Shown: positions 26,515 to 35,804 of the stretch, one piece after another | How positions within the stretch are numbered: position 1 is the first letter of the stretch | Layout of the letters: each line of letters begins with the position of its first letter | Assembly (NCBI GenBank): GCA_021155905.1 | Contig: JAJNBG010000013.1 | Location: 31,335-95,334, forward strand | DNA: 64,000 nucleotides | Origin: Bacteroidota bacterium | GTDB taxonomy: Bacteria > Bacteroidota > Bacteroidia > B-17B0 > Aurantibacillaceae | Direction of reading: 5' to 3' | Notes under the pieces: generated by a model | What the model was told of the DNA's origin: nothing | The model's database searches: none | The model's input: only the letters and a program-made list of their open reading frames with translations | Position numbers and translations under genes: made by a program

Positions 26515-27720
26515 ATGGAGACCATCAAATTAAATACCATAGAAGAAGCCATTGCTGATATCAAAGCAGGTAAAGTGATCATTGTTGTAGATGATGAAGA
26601 CAGGGAGAACGAGGGCGACTTTTTAACTGCTGCGAGGAATGTCACTCCGGAAGTGATTAACTTCATGGCAACGCATGGCCGGGGTTTAATCTGCGCTGCA
26701 GTAACACAGGAAAAAGCAAGGGAACTGAAACTTGAACTGATGGTTTCTTCCAATACAGCTCTTCATGAAACAGCCTTTACGGTTTCCATTGATTTATTAG
26801 GATATGGCTGTACCACCGGAATTTCTGCATCAGACCGTTCAAAAACGGTGCAGGCGTTAGTTGATCCTGAAATGAAAGCAACTGATTTTGGAAGGCCGGG
26901 ACACATCTTTCCTTTAATTGCCAAAAACGGCGGTGTGCTCCGTCGCACCGGGCATACAGAAGCAACGATTGATTTTGCACGACTGGCAGGATTTGAGCCC
27001 TGCGGTGCATTGGTGGAAATCATGAATGAAGATGGAACGATGGCCCGTTTACCGGATTTAATGAAAGTGGCAAAACAGTTTGATCTGAAAATTGTCACTA
27101 TTAAAGATCTGATCTCATATCGGCTGAGCAAAGAAAGTATCGTGACACGCCAGGTAGAAGTGGATATGCCCACTCAATGGGGTAATTTTAAATTAGCAGC
27201 TTATAAAGTAAATACAAATGATGAAGAGCATATGGCTCTGATCAAAGGAGAATGGGAAAAAGACGAACCGGTTCTGGTGCGCGTGCATTCGTCCTGTGTT
27301 ACCGGTGATATTTTTGGTTCATGTCGTTGCGACTGCGGTCCGCAACTACACAAAGCCATGGAATTGATCGAAAAAGAAGGAAAAGGGGTAATCGTATACA
27401 TGAACCAGGAAGGCCGTGGCATCGGTTTGCTGAACAAATTAAAAGCCTATAAATTACAGGAGCAAGGACGGGACACGGTTGAAGCCAATATAGAACTCGG
27501 TTTCAAAATGGATGAACGCGACTACGGTGTCGGCGCACAAATTCTCCGCGACCTTGGTATCAGTAAAATGAAATTAATTTCTAACAACCCGGTGAAGCGG
27601 GTAGGCCTGATAGGTTATGGTTTAGAAGTGGTGGAGAATGTTCCTATTATCATTCCATCCAATCCGCATAACGAAAAGTACATGCAAACCAAGAAAGATA
27701 AAATGGGTCATAGCTTTTAA
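26515..27720 (+). CDS. ribBA: Bifunctional 3,4-dihydroxy-2-butanone 4-phosphate synthase / GTP cyclohydrolase II
   Basis: 401 residues, a fusion of RibB (about 1-205) and RibA (about 206-401). RibB makes the four-carbon precursor from ribulose 5-phosphate: metal-binding DRENEGD (29-35) and [13 protein letters not shown]. RibA opens GTP in the first riboflavin step: zinc Cys residues in [17 protein letters not shown], then [14 protein letters not shown]. Both active sites look complete. It is directly followed by truB with the start codon abutting its stop, so the two are one operon. Confidence 0.95.
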   Translation: METIKLNTIEEAIADIKAGKVIIVVDDEDRENEGDFLTAARNVTPEVINFMATHGRGLICAAVTQEKARELKLELMVSSNTALHETAFTVSIDLLGYGCTTGISASDRSKTVQALVDPEMKATDFGRPGHIFPLIAKNGGVLRRTGHTEATIDFARLAGFEPCGALVEIMNEDGTMARLPDLMKVAKQFDLKIVTIKDLISYRLSKESIVTRQVEVDMPTQWGNFKLAAYKVNTNDEEHMALIKGEWEKDEPVLVRVHSSCVTGDIFGSCRCDCGPQLHKAMELIEKEGKGVIVYMNQEGRGIGLLNKLKAYKLQEQGRDTVEANIELGFKMDERDYGVGAQILRDLGISKMKLISNNPVKRVGLIGYGLEVVENVPIIIPSNPHNEKYMQTKKDKMGHSF

Positions 27721-28440
27721 ATGACCTCAGAACTCATGACACCAGATTATCGCAGCGGAGAGCTTTTACTGATTAACAAACCCTATACCTGGTCTTCTTT
27801 TCAGGCGGTTAACAAATTAAAACACGCACTTAAAAAGCATCCTTCTTTATTGCTGGATGGAAAATTGGTTCATTTGAAAATAGGCCATGCCGGTACTTTA
27901 GATCCTTTAGCCACCGGTTTATTAATTATCTGCACAGGAAAAAAAACCAAAGAGATCTCTCAGTTTCAAGACCTGCCTAAAGAATACACCGGCACTTTTT
28001 TTATCGGTGCCACCACGCCGTGTTATGATAAAGAAAAAGAGGTGAATGAAATATTCCCTATTGATCATATCACCGAAGAGATGGTATACGAAGCCGCCAA
28101 ATCCTTCATCGGAAAGCAGGAACAGGTTCCGCCGATGTTTAGTGCCGTGAAAGTGGATGGTAAACGTCTATACAAAATGGCACGCGTTGGAGAAGAAATT
28201 GAATTAAAAGCCCGGCCAATTGAAATTTTAGAATTTGAAATAACGTCCTGTAAACTGCCCTTGGTTGATTTCAGAATTGCCTGCACCAAGGGAACTTATA
28301 TTCGCAGCATTGCCCGTGATTTTGGTTTGGCTCTAAACAGTGGCGCCTACCTTGACACGCTATGTCGTACTAAAATAGGGCACTTCTCCATTGAAGATGC
28401 CAAAACACCGGAAGAATTTATCAAAGACAATACTTATTAA
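27721..28440 (+). CDS. truB: tRNA pseudouridine(55) synthase
   Basis: 239 residues. It isomerises U55 in the T-loop of most tRNAs. The catalytic Asp61 is in KIGHAGTLDPLATGLL; other family segments are LLINKPYTWSSFQAV at the start, PPMFSAVKVDGKRLYKMAR, and CTKGTYIRSIARDFG. It lacks the C-terminal PUA extension of the E. coli enzyme, as is usual in Bacteroidota. The ATG begins at the base after the ribBA stop; an internal ATG (codon 6) is an alternative. Confidence 0.95.
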   Translation: MTSELMTPDYRSGELLLINKPYTWSSFQAVNKLKHALKKHPSLLLDGKLVHLKIGHAGTLDPLATGLLIICTGKKTKEISQFQDLPKEYTGTFFIGATTPCYDKEKEVNEIFPIDHITEEMVYEAAKSFIGKQEQVPPMFSAVKVDGKRLYKMARVGEEIELKARPIEILEFEITSCKLPLVDFRIACTKGTYIRSIARDFGLALNSGAYLDTLCRTKIGHFSIEDAKTPEEFIKDNTY

Positions 28441-28480
28441 AATCCGTTAATCCGCTTACCTCTGATTTACACGTTGTATC

Positions 28481-28963
28481 TTGGATATTGAAAAACATAA
28501 TCACAAAGCTGCCGCTCTTAAGAAAGAGAACAGGATTTTTTTTGACAAACTCAAGCGTACCAAACCAAAAAATTTAGACCATCAATTTCATTCGCTCCAC
28601 GAAGAGGTCTTTGAACAAACCGATTGCCTGGCTTGTGCCAACTGCTGTAAAACGACTTCACCCATTTTTTATAACCGTGATATTGAGCGGTTGGCTAAAC
28701 ATTTCAGAATTAAACCGGGTGACTTTATTGATAAGTACTTAAAAATTGATGAGGACAAAGATTACGTCTTGCGCGTTGCACCATGTCCTTTTTTAGGTTC
28801 CGATAATTATTGCTCCGTATACGAGGCGCGCCCAAATGCATGCCGGGAATATCCTCACACGGATCGTAAACGGATGGAGCAGATTCTTGACCTGACGTTC
28901 AGAAACACCTTGGTATGTCCGGCGGTTCTGGAAATTACGGAGAAATTAAAAAAAATTGTATGA
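28481..28963 (+). CDS. YkgJ-family cysteine-cluster protein (zinc/iron-chelating)
   Basis: 160 residues. The Cys pattern is TDCLACANCCKTTSP (about 47-61), then CPFLGSDNYCSVYEARPNACR (about 104-124) and a last Cys in LVCPA. This spacing is that of the YkgJ/CxxCxxCC family, thought to hold a metal or Fe-S cluster; function is not established. The only workable start is TTG at 28481, supported because homologues begin with a similar MDIEKH-like sequence and no in-frame ATG occurs before the Cys cluster. It follows truB after 40 bases. Confidence 0.82.
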   Translation: MDIEKHNHKAAALKKENRIFFDKLKRTKPKNLDHQFHSLHEEVFEQTDCLACANCCKTTSPIFYNRDIERLAKHFRIKPGDFIDKYLKIDEDKDYVLRVAPCPFLGSDNYCSVYEARPNACREYPHTDRKRMEQILDLTFRNTLVCPAVLEITEKLKKIV

Positions 28964-28970
28964 TGTTTAG

Positions 28971-29039
28971 TTCTCGCAGATGATCGCAGAGTTTGGACCG
29001 AAAAGTCACACCGAATATCTCTGCGAAAATTTGCGAGAA
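28971..29039. repeat. Long imperfect inverted repeat between convergent genes
   Basis: Left arm 28971-28991 (TTCTCGCA, six bases, CGCAGAG) faces right arm 29019-29039 (CTCTGCG, six bases, TGCGAGAA); 15 of 21 positions are complementary. It lies between the YkgJ-type gene and dut and could act as a bidirectional terminator. The words resemble dispersed CGCAGA-type repeats in this phylum. Confidence 0.5.
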
Positions 29040-29053
29040 AGAAAGCTTAAAAA

Positions 29054-29488
29054 TTACTTAGTACCAGTATGTCCGAAACCACCAGCGCCACGCTGCGTTT
29101 CATCCAGTGAAGAAGTTTGTTCCCAGGTAATTTGTTCGTGTTTGGCAATTACCATTTGTGCCACGCGCTCACCATCGTTCACCAAAAATGCAGTATTGGA
29201 TAGATTAACCAATAACACTTTTATTTCCCCGCGGTAATCTGCATCTATGGTTCCGGGAGAATTCAAAACAGTAATTCCGTTCTTAAAAGCCAAGCCGCTA
29301 CGCGGACGTATCTGTGCTTCGTATCCTTTTTGTAATTCAATAAACAGGCCGGTTGGCACAAGTGTTCTTTCCAGGGGCTTCAATTCGATTGGTGCATCCA
29401 GGTTTGCTCTAAGGTCAAGTCCCGCGGAAAGCTCAGTAGCGTATTGTGGTAAGTCGTGTCTGGATTGGTTTACAACTCTTATGATCAT
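29054..29488 (-). CDS. dut: dUTP diphosphatase
   Basis: 144 residues, normal for the trimeric enzyme. It cleaves dUTP to dUMP, keeping uracil out of DNA and supplying thymidylate synthesis. The motifs are present: AGLDLRA (motif 1), RPRSGLA (motif 2), [11 protein letters not shown] (motif 3), GERVAQMV (motif 4), and the C-terminal [10 protein letters not shown] (motif 5), which closes over the active site. Its ATG overlaps the TGA of the upstream flippase gene (ATGA), so the two are translationally coupled. Confidence 0.96.
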   Translation of the reverse strand: MIIRVVNQSRHDLPQYATELSAGLDLRANLDAPIELKPLERTLVPTGLFIELQKGYEAQIRPRSGLAFKNGITVLNSPGTIDADYRGEIKVLLVNLSNTAFLVNDGERVAQMVIAKHEQITWEQTSSLDETQRGAGGFGHTGTK

Positions 29489-30969
29489 GATTCTAAATGT
29501 TTCAGTTTTTTTAAATTATCAAATTCTAATTTATAGAAAATAAACGCAAATAGACCAAACAACATATTATTCAATATCAACTTTAAAATAACATTTTGCA
29601 TGTCGTCATAAAGCAATGAAATACCATAAAGGCCCAGAGCTAAAAATGTAAATACGAAAATACTGCGGAGATTATATTTTACCGGGTAATATTTCTGCCC
29701 CAACACATACGAAGTGACCATCATGATGCAATAGGATGCCAGTGTTGCCCAGGCACAAGCCATGAAGCCAAATTTGGGGATTCCAAGAAAATTGATAACC
29801 AGTGTGATAACGGCACCGATGATGGTAATCACTGCGCCAAACCGGGTTTGCCCGGTTAATTTGAACCAGATCGATAAATTCCAATAAACACCCACGCATA
29901 AATTAGCCAGCAATAAAATGGGTACTACCGCTAAGCCGACCCGGTATTCTTCACTGACTGCCTTTTGTAACCAGGGTAAGTTCATCATCGTTCCTAAGAA
30001 AATAAAGAGACAGAACAATACATAATATTTCATTACCAGGGCGTTGAGTTTTTTAGAGTCAACTTGTTTCGCCTGACTGAAAAAGAAAGGCTCGGCCGCG
30101 TATTTAAATGCTGTGGTGAAAATCGTCATAAGCATGGCAATGCGGTAACAGGCCCCATAAATTCCTAATTCTGTTTTGGCAATATCTTCCGGTAATAAAT
30201 ACTTTAAAATGAACCGATCGAAGGTTTCGTTGATCATGCCGGCAAAGCCCAGAATCAGCAACGGCCAGGCATATGACAGCATTTGTTTCCAGAGGCCCTT
30301 ATCAAATATATATTCAATCCCCAAAAATTCTTTTGCTAAAAATAGCAGGCAAACGATATTCGCTATTAAGCCCGCGAGGAACGTATATCCAACGCCGATT
30401 TCGGGATCATAAAATGAGGCAAAGTATGATGCTGGTTCATTATAAAAAGCCGGTTTGCAGATGTAGAAATAAAATACGCTGACCAGGATAAAAATAGTAA
30501 CGTTCAATAATTTTAAGGCCCCAAAACGCCTGGCCTGATTATTTAATCGCATTCGTGCAAAGGGAATCGCCATCATAGCATCTGTAGCTACAATCAACAC
30601 ACACCAAATTACAAAATTAGAATGGTCCGGATCTTTAATGAATTCGGCAATGGAACCGGAAAATAAAATAAACAGCAAAGATAAACCAATACTGCTTCCA
30701 ACAATCGACATCAGGGCGGTAGAATAAACCAATTTCTTGTTTTCTATTTTATTAGAGAAATGAAAGAATGCGGTTTCCATTCCATAGGTAAATAAAATAT
30801 TGACAAAACTAATGTATGCGTAATATTCTGTATTAGCAGATAGTTCAGATGGTTTTTTAAAGAGGTAGGTTAGAATGAAAGAGAACAAAAATGTGATCAC
30901 TCTTGGCAATACACTTCCAAGGCCATAAACGACCGTTTGGGATGCAAGCTTTTTAAGAGGGTTTGACAC
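29485..30969 (-). CDS. Polysaccharide/lipid flippase of the MATE-like (MOP) superfamily
   Basis: 494 residues with about 14 hydrophobic helices spread over the full length, starting with [22 protein letters not shown], a typical opening of Wzx-type O-antigen or lipid-linked sugar flippases. It would move undecaprenyl-linked glycans across the inner membrane. In Bacteroidota such a gene next to dut is a common arrangement. A TAATTTTA promoter-like element lies about 25 bases upstream on the minus strand. Confidence 0.88.
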   Translation of the reverse strand: MSNPLKKLASQTVVYGLGSVLPRVITFLFSFILTYLFKKPSELSANTEYYAYISFVNILFTYGMETAFFHFSNKIENKKLVYSTALMSIVGSSIGLSLLFILFSGSIAEFIKDPDHSNFVIWCVLIVATDAMMAIPFARMRLNNQARRFGALKLLNVTIFILVSVFYFYICKPAFYNEPASYFASFYDPEIGVGYTFLAGLIANIVCLLFLAKEFLGIEYIFDKGLWKQMLSYAWPLLILGFAGMINETFDRFILKYLLPEDIAKTELGIYGACYRIAMLMTIFTTAFKYAAEPFFFSQAKQVDSKKLNALVMKYYVLFCLFIFLGTMMNLPWLQKAVSEEYRVGLAVVPILLLANLCVGVYWNLSIWFKLTGQTRFGAVITIIGAVITLVINFLGIPKFGFMACAWATLASYCIMMVTSYVLGQKYYPVKYNLRSIFVFTFLALGLYGISLLYDDMQNVILKLILNNMLFGLFAFIFYKLEFDNLKKLKHLES

Positions 30970-31079
30970 TTTAACTGATTTAAAGAACTAAAATTAGGGC
31001 TTTATTACGGTATGCAAGGGATGGATTTTTGAAGATATTAACGGTTGACGGTTATTAGTAATCAAGTGAATTAAAGGAA

Positions 31080-31571
31080 TCAACCTTTCATTTTTTCAAT
31101 CAATTTGGTCGTTGAAAAACCATCTACCAATTGGATGGTGATAACCTTTCCTCCTTTTGCTACAACCACATCATAACCAACAATGTCTTCTGCCTTATAA
31201 TCATTGCCTTTCACTAATACATCTGGTTGCACAAGGGTGATCAACTCCAGGGGCGTGTCTTCATCGAACAGAATAACTGCATCCACACACTCCAGAGCGG
31301 CGAGTATCGTGGCCCTTGTATCCTCAGAATTAATAGGCCTTTCCGGTGATTTACCCAAACGTTTCACAGAGGCATCTGTATTTAAACCCAAAACCAGTTT
31401 ATCGCCCAGATCGCGGGCGTGACATAAATATTCTACGTGACCGCGGTGCAAAATATCAAAACAACCATTCGTAAAAACAATTTTAAAGTCGTGCTTTTTC
31501 CAATCCTCCAAAAGAGTTTTCAGTTGATCTTTTGCAACTAATTTTTCGCTTAGTTTTTTATGAAACGACAT
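31080..31571 (-). CDS. rfaE2: D-glycero-beta-D-manno-heptose 1-phosphate adenylyltransferase-type nucleotidyltransferase
   Basis: 163 residues, equal to the C-terminal half of HldE. The cytidylyltransferase-like fold has the TNGCFDILHRGHVEYL signature (HxGH), then GLNTDASVKRLGKSPERPIN and the end DGFSTTKLIEKM, close to the HldE family ISTTxxxxxI. It activates heptose phosphate for LPS core synthesis, if heptose is used. It overlaps the upstream flippase-like gene by 14 bases and is in the panD cluster. Confidence 0.9.
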   Translation of the reverse strand: MSFHKKLSEKLVAKDQLKTLLEDWKKHDFKIVFTNGCFDILHRGHVEYLCHARDLGDKLVLGLNTDASVKRLGKSPERPINSEDTRATILAALECVDAVILFDEDTPLELITLVQPDVLVKGNDYKAEDIVGYDVVVAKGGKVITIQLVDGFSTTKLIEKMKG

Positions 31572-32574
31572 TTTTTTCTTTTGTTTTATTAAAAACAGGA
31601 AGTAGAATTAGAGTCAGGACTCCTAAAGAAACGAGCAATATAAACTGAGAAGTCCAGGCCATCCAAGGAAAAGAAAACGCAGAGATTTGTTCAACCCCAT
31701 AATATAATAGCAAAGCTGTGATGATAGCCGGGTAAGCCCCCAAACCACCCGGAGAAAATACTACACCAAACGTGCCGAATAATAAAAGGACCAGACATTC
31801 AGAGTGTCCCAAATGAGAGGTGCCGGTAAAGGCAAAAAAACAAACATACAGACTATAGAAATAAGAAGCCCAGATGGCAAAGCTCAGGACAATAAACTGA
31901 AATTTTTTATCAATGTCCTTTACCGAACTTAAACCTTTTCCAAATCCTTTGATGATATTACCTGTTTTCCCTCTTAGTAAACCTGTAATTTTTTTTCTGA
32001 TCAAAAACAATCCTACAGCAAAAAGAATAAGAAAACTCATCAGGATGATAAAATTCGTAGGATTTGCAATGATACCATGCAGTTTCGTTACCATGGGGTT
32101 GTAGATATAAGTCGCTGTCAAATCTTTTAATTGAGAAAACTGCGCAAATAAAGTCAGGAAAAAAATTACGATCAGGATCAGCATATCTACAATGCGTTCC
32201 GTAATAACGGTCCCTAAAGCCACTTCAAAAGGAACATCATCGTATTTGGTGACCAGGGTACAACGTGTAATTTCACCCATACGCGGCAACCCGTAATTAG
32301 CAAAATAACCGACCAATACTGCCCCTAAAGCATTGCCGGGTTTTACTGAATAACCTGCAGGTTTTAGTAAATACTTCCAGCGGAATGCCCTTAAGACATG
32401 ACTCAGAAAAGCAATCAAAATTGACATGCTTACCCAGAAATAATCGGCTGTTTGAAAAGACTCCAGGATCTTATCTTTCTCGGTCCAAACCGATCGGAAA
32501 GATAACCATACCAATAAAATACCTACACCAAGTAACACGATAAACTGAATGATGGACTTAGTGCTTTTATTCAT
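31558..32574 (-). CDS. Flippase-like membrane protein, lysylphosphatidylglycerol synthase TM (UPF0104/YbhN) family
   Basis: 338 residues with about seven to eight membrane helices. Family cues are RWKYLLKPAGY near residue 65, LVGYFANYGLPRMGEITRC near 88-106, FGVVFSPGGLGAYPAIITAL near 275, and a polar tail. Members transport or tether lipids or sugars in the inner membrane. It sits 4 bases after panD and overlaps rfaE2 by 14 bases, which argues for a common transcript. Confidence 0.88.
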   Translation of the reverse strand: MNKSTKSIIQFIVLLGVGILLVWLSFRSVWTEKDKILESFQTADYFWVSMSILIAFLSHVLRAFRWKYLLKPAGYSVKPGNALGAVLVGYFANYGLPRMGEITRCTLVTKYDDVPFEVALGTVITERIVDMLILIVIFFLTLFAQFSQLKDLTATYIYNPMVTKLHGIIANPTNFIILMSFLILFAVGLFLIRKKITGLLRGKTGNIIKGFGKGLSSVKDIDKKFQFIVLSFAIWASYFYSLYVCFFAFTGTSHLGHSECLVLLLFGTFGVVFSPGGLGAYPAIITALLLYYGVEQISAFSFPWMAWTSQFILLVSLGVLTLILLPVFNKTKEKNVVS

Positions 32575-32578
32575 AGAA

Positions 32579-32929
32579 CTATTTTAAACGATTGGTTTTA
32601 GTATCAGGAAAGACCACCCAGGGCCTGAATAATTTAGCGGCTTCAAAATCCATCTGCGCATAGGAAATAATGATTACCACATCTCCTAAACTAACATATT
32701 TAGCAGCCGGTCCGTTTAAACAAATCACACCAGAACCACGCTCTCCTTTTATAACATAGGTAATCAGGCGTTGGCCATTGTTCTTATTTAAGACATGTAC
32801 CTGTTCGTTCTCAATTAAATTAGCAGCATCCATTAAATCTTCATCAATAGTTATACTGCCTATATAATCTAATTCTGCCTGTGTTACAGTTACACAATGC
32901 AATTTAGATTTCATCACTTGAATTTGCAT
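32579..32929 (-). CDS. panD: Aspartate 1-decarboxylase
   Basis: 116 residues. Pyruvoyl enzyme that makes beta-alanine from aspartate for pantothenate and CoA. It is made as a proenzyme and self-cleaves between Gly24 and Ser25 ([10 protein letters not shown]); Lys9, Tyr22 and the ISYAQMD region near the C-terminus are kept. Start at ATG 32929 gives the standard [18 protein letters not shown] element lies only 4 bases upstream, so a leaderless transcript or a start further downstream should be considered. First gene of the cluster to dut. Confidence 0.95.
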   Translation of the reverse strand: MQIQVMKSKLHCVTVTQAELDYIGSITIDEDLMDAANLIENEQVHVLNKNNGQRLITYVIKGERGSGVICLNGPAAKYVSLGDVVIIISYAQMDFEAAKLFRPWVVFPDTKTNRLK

Positions 32930-32933
32930 GCGG

Positions 32934-32941
32934 CAAATGTA
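32934..32941 (-). promoter_or_regulatory. Candidate -7 element of panD, unusually close to the start codon
   Basis: On the minus strand TACATTTG matches TAnnTTTG and ends 4 bases before the annotated ATG. If used, transcription would begin at or near the start codon. No -33 TTG is seen. Confidence 0.3.
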
Positions 32942-33091
32942 AGGATTTTAACCATAAACCATAAATTTAATATAGCAAAAACAAGTTAAAAACACCCATC
33001 AATCATTAACCTAAACCGCTTATATATCTATGGTTTTCTTTTTTTGACAATCAGCAAATTAATTGCACATTTACTCTTCAAATCATTTTAC

Positions 33092-35803
33092 ATGAACTAT
33101 AAACACATTTTGATCACGGCTTCTGTTTTTGCATCTATAGCGGCCTGCTCCTCTTCAAAAAAAACAACCACGTCTGCCACCAGCGCATCCACGGTTGCAG
33201 AACCGGCGATTGATCTGGATACGATTCGCGTCCTTGCTGAAGAACCACCAAAAAAGAATATATACCGGGCAACTAATACCAAAAGCAGTGACATCATTCA
33301 TACAAAATTGTGGGTAAGCTTTGACTGGCAAAAATCCCAGCTCATTGGAAAGGCGGAACTACAGGTGAAACCTTATTTCTATCCAACGAATATGCTGTAC
33401 CTCAATGCCCGTGGCATGGATATCAAATCGGTAAAACTTTCCGAAAAGCTGGTAAAAGAATTGCCGGTAAAGAAAGGCGGCAAAGCTGTTGTGACTGAAG
33501 ATGTAAATATTGATAAGCCGGTTACTTACAAATACGAAAACGATTCCATCAAAATTAATTTAGGAAAGGAGTACACTGCACAGGAAACGTATTATGTGAC
33601 TATTGAATACATTTCGAAGCCAAATGAATTAAGAGAGGGTGGAAGTGGCGCTATTTCAAGTGATAAAGGTTTATATTTTATTAATCCTACGGGAGCGGAT
33701 CCAGACAAAATGCCTCAGATCTGGACACAGGGTGAAACCCAGTCCAATTCAGCCTGGTTTCCAACCATTGACAATCCCACGGAAAAAATGACGGATGAAA
33801 TTTATATGACTGTAGGGGATAAATACACTACACTCTCCAACGGTTTGTTAAAGGACTCTAAGAAAAATGCAGACGGTACGCGCACCGATCATTGGGTGAT
33901 GGATTTGCCACACGCGCCATATTTAGTGATGATGGGAGTTGGTGAATTTAAAAAAGTAACCGATGAGCCATGGAATGGAAAAGAAATTTCCTATTATGTA
34001 GAAAAAGAATACGAACCACACGCGAAAGCTATTTTCGGTAAAACGAAAAAGATGGTTGAATTCTATTCAACGAAATTAGGTGTTCCTTATGCCTGGCAAA
34101 AATATGCGCAAATTGTTGTGCGTGATTATGTGAGTGGTGCGATGGAAAACACTTCGGCAACCTTGCATGGCGATTTTGTATGTTACCAGACAACCCGTGA
34201 AATCATTGACGGTGCCAAAGGGGAAAGTACCATTGCCCACGAATTGTTTCACCAATGGTTTGGCGATTTGGCAAGTTGTGAGAGCTGGAGCAATTTAACC
34301 CTGAATGAGTCTTTTGCTACGTATGGCGAATATTTATGGGAAGAATTTGAGTACGGCAGAGATGCGGCAGATGATCATCATGCTGGGTCGCGTTTTGGAT
34401 ATTTTGCACAATCCAATCAAAAGCAGGTTGACCTCGTTCGTTTTGATTACGAGGAACGGGAAGATATGTTTGATGCTTTCAGTTATAACAAAGGCGGGCA
34501 GATACTGCATATGCTAAGAAAATATGTGGGAGACGATGCCTTCTTTGCTTCACTGAAATTATACCTTGAAAAAAATAAATTTAAAACGGCTGAAGCACAT
34601 GATTTGCGTTTGGCTTTCGAAGAAACAACCGGGGAGGACCTGAACTGGTTTTTTAACGAATGGTATTATGCTAAAGGACATCCGGATCTGGACATAAAAA
34701 AATCCTATGATGCTGCTAGCAAAAAACTGAAACTGGAAATTACTCAGCAACAGGATTTCAAAGTTTCACCTCTTTATAAATTACCGGTTTATATTGATAT
34801 CTATGTCAATGGTAAAAAAGATCGCCAGCGCATCTGGATCGATGATGTAAAAAACACGTTTACATTTGATGTGGCAACAAATCCTGATCTGGTTAATTTT
34901 GATGCGGAAAAACAATTGCTTGCAAAGACGACGTTTGAAAAAACAAAGTCGGAATTTATATTTCAATATAAAAATGCGCCTCTATGGGGTGACCGTGAAG
35001 AAGCATTGGATTATTTTACAGAACATATGGATGATACCGAAATTTTAACACTAGTAAAATCAATTGCGCAAAATGATCCCTGGAGAAAATTCAGAGCCGA
35101 AGCCATTAATGCTTTAAGTGAAAAAGCAAAGGACAAGGAAACTGAACTGAAGCCTTTATTTATTGCGATTTCTGAAAAAGATGCCAATACAAAAGTGAGA
35201 GCTGCCGCCATCAAAGCATTGGCAGCGAATTATAAAGGCGATGATTTAAACGCCTTGTATGAAAAAGCTTTAAATGAGCAATCTTACGCCATTGTTTCTG
35301 AAGGTTTTGATGCGATTGCGAAATCAAATCCTGAACTGGCCATGAAAAAAGCAGTGACATTGGAGAATGAAACGTCGAAAGAAATCATCTATTCAATTGC
35401 TGATTTATATGCTAAAAACGGCACTGATGAAAATCACGCGTATTTCAAAAAAGTAAAAAAGTATTTCAATGGTTTTGAGTTAATGGCTTACGGGAATATT
35501 TACGGCAAATTTTTAAAGCGTTGCACTAAACCCGAAACTGCTATTGATGGCGCCAAAGAATTAGCCAGGCTAGGCTCCAGCGACAGCAAATATGTAAAGT
35601 ATGCGGCGCAAAAAGTGATGAAAGATAATTTATTAAATGTGTGGCAGGATAAAGAAGATAAGCTGAAATCAAAACTGGAAAAAGCAAAGAAAGATGCTTC
35701 CCCAAACTCAGCACCTGATCTCGCTGCCATGACCGCCGAGTTAGCAATGGTATCCGACACTAAAAAACAAATACTGGATTTATATAATTCAATAAAAAAA
35801 TAA
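33092..35803 (+). CDS. M1-family aminopeptidase, lipoprotein
   Basis: 903 residues from ATG 33092; an upstream in-frame TTG (33044) is not needed. Residues 1-21 are a lipoprotein signal with SIAAC. The M1 domain shows the exopeptidase GAMENTS motif and the zinc site HELFHQWFGD with His383, His387 and the third ligand Glu406 (HExxH-x18-E). The C-terminal 250 residues are helical repeats of HEAT type (AEAINALSEKAKDKETELKP; VRAAAIKALAANYKGDDLNA). It probably trims N-terminal residues from peptides at the periplasm or outer surface. The S9 peptidase gene follows with one base between. Confidence 0.94.
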   Translation: MNYKHILITASVFASIAACSSSKKTTTSATSASTVAEPAIDLDTIRVLAEEPPKKNIYRATNTKSSDIIHTKLWVSFDWQKSQLIGKAELQVKPYFYPTNMLYLNARGMDIKSVKLSEKLVKELPVKKGGKAVVTEDVNIDKPVTYKYENDSIKINLGKEYTAQETYYVTIEYISKPNELREGGSGAISSDKGLYFINPTGADPDKMPQIWTQGETQSNSAWFPTIDNPTEKMTDEIYMTVGDKYTTLSNGLLKDSKKNADGTRTDHWVMDLPHAPYLVMMGVGEFKKVTDEPWNGKEISYYVEKEYEPHAKAIFGKTKKMVEFYSTKLGVPYAWQKYAQIVVRDYVSGAMENTSATLHGDFVCYQTTREIIDGAKGESTIAHELFHQWFGDLASCESWSNLTLNESFATYGEYLWEEFEYGRDAADDHHAGSRFGYFAQSNQKQVDLVRFDYEEREDMFDAFSYNKGGQILHMLRKYVGDDAFFASLKLYLEKNKFKTAEAHDLRLAFEETTGEDLNWFFNEWYYAKGHPDLDIKKSYDAASKKLKLEITQQQDFKVSPLYKLPVYIDIYVNGKKDRQRIWIDDVKNTFTFDVATNPDLVNFDAEKQLLAKTTFEKTKSEFIFQYKNAPLWGDREEALDYFTEHMDDTEILTLVKSIAQNDPWRKFRAEAINALSEKAKDKETELKPLFIAISEKDANTKVRAAAIKALAANYKGDDLNALYEKALNEQSYAIVSEGFDAIAKSNPELAMKKAVTLENETSKEIIYSIADLYAKNGTDENHAYFKKVKKYFNGFELMAYGNIYGKFLKRCTKPETAIDGAKELARLGSSDSKYVKYAAQKVMKDNLLNVWQDKEDKLKSKLEKAKKDASPNSAPDLAAMTAELAMVSDTKKQILDLYNSIKK

Positions 35804-35804
35804 G

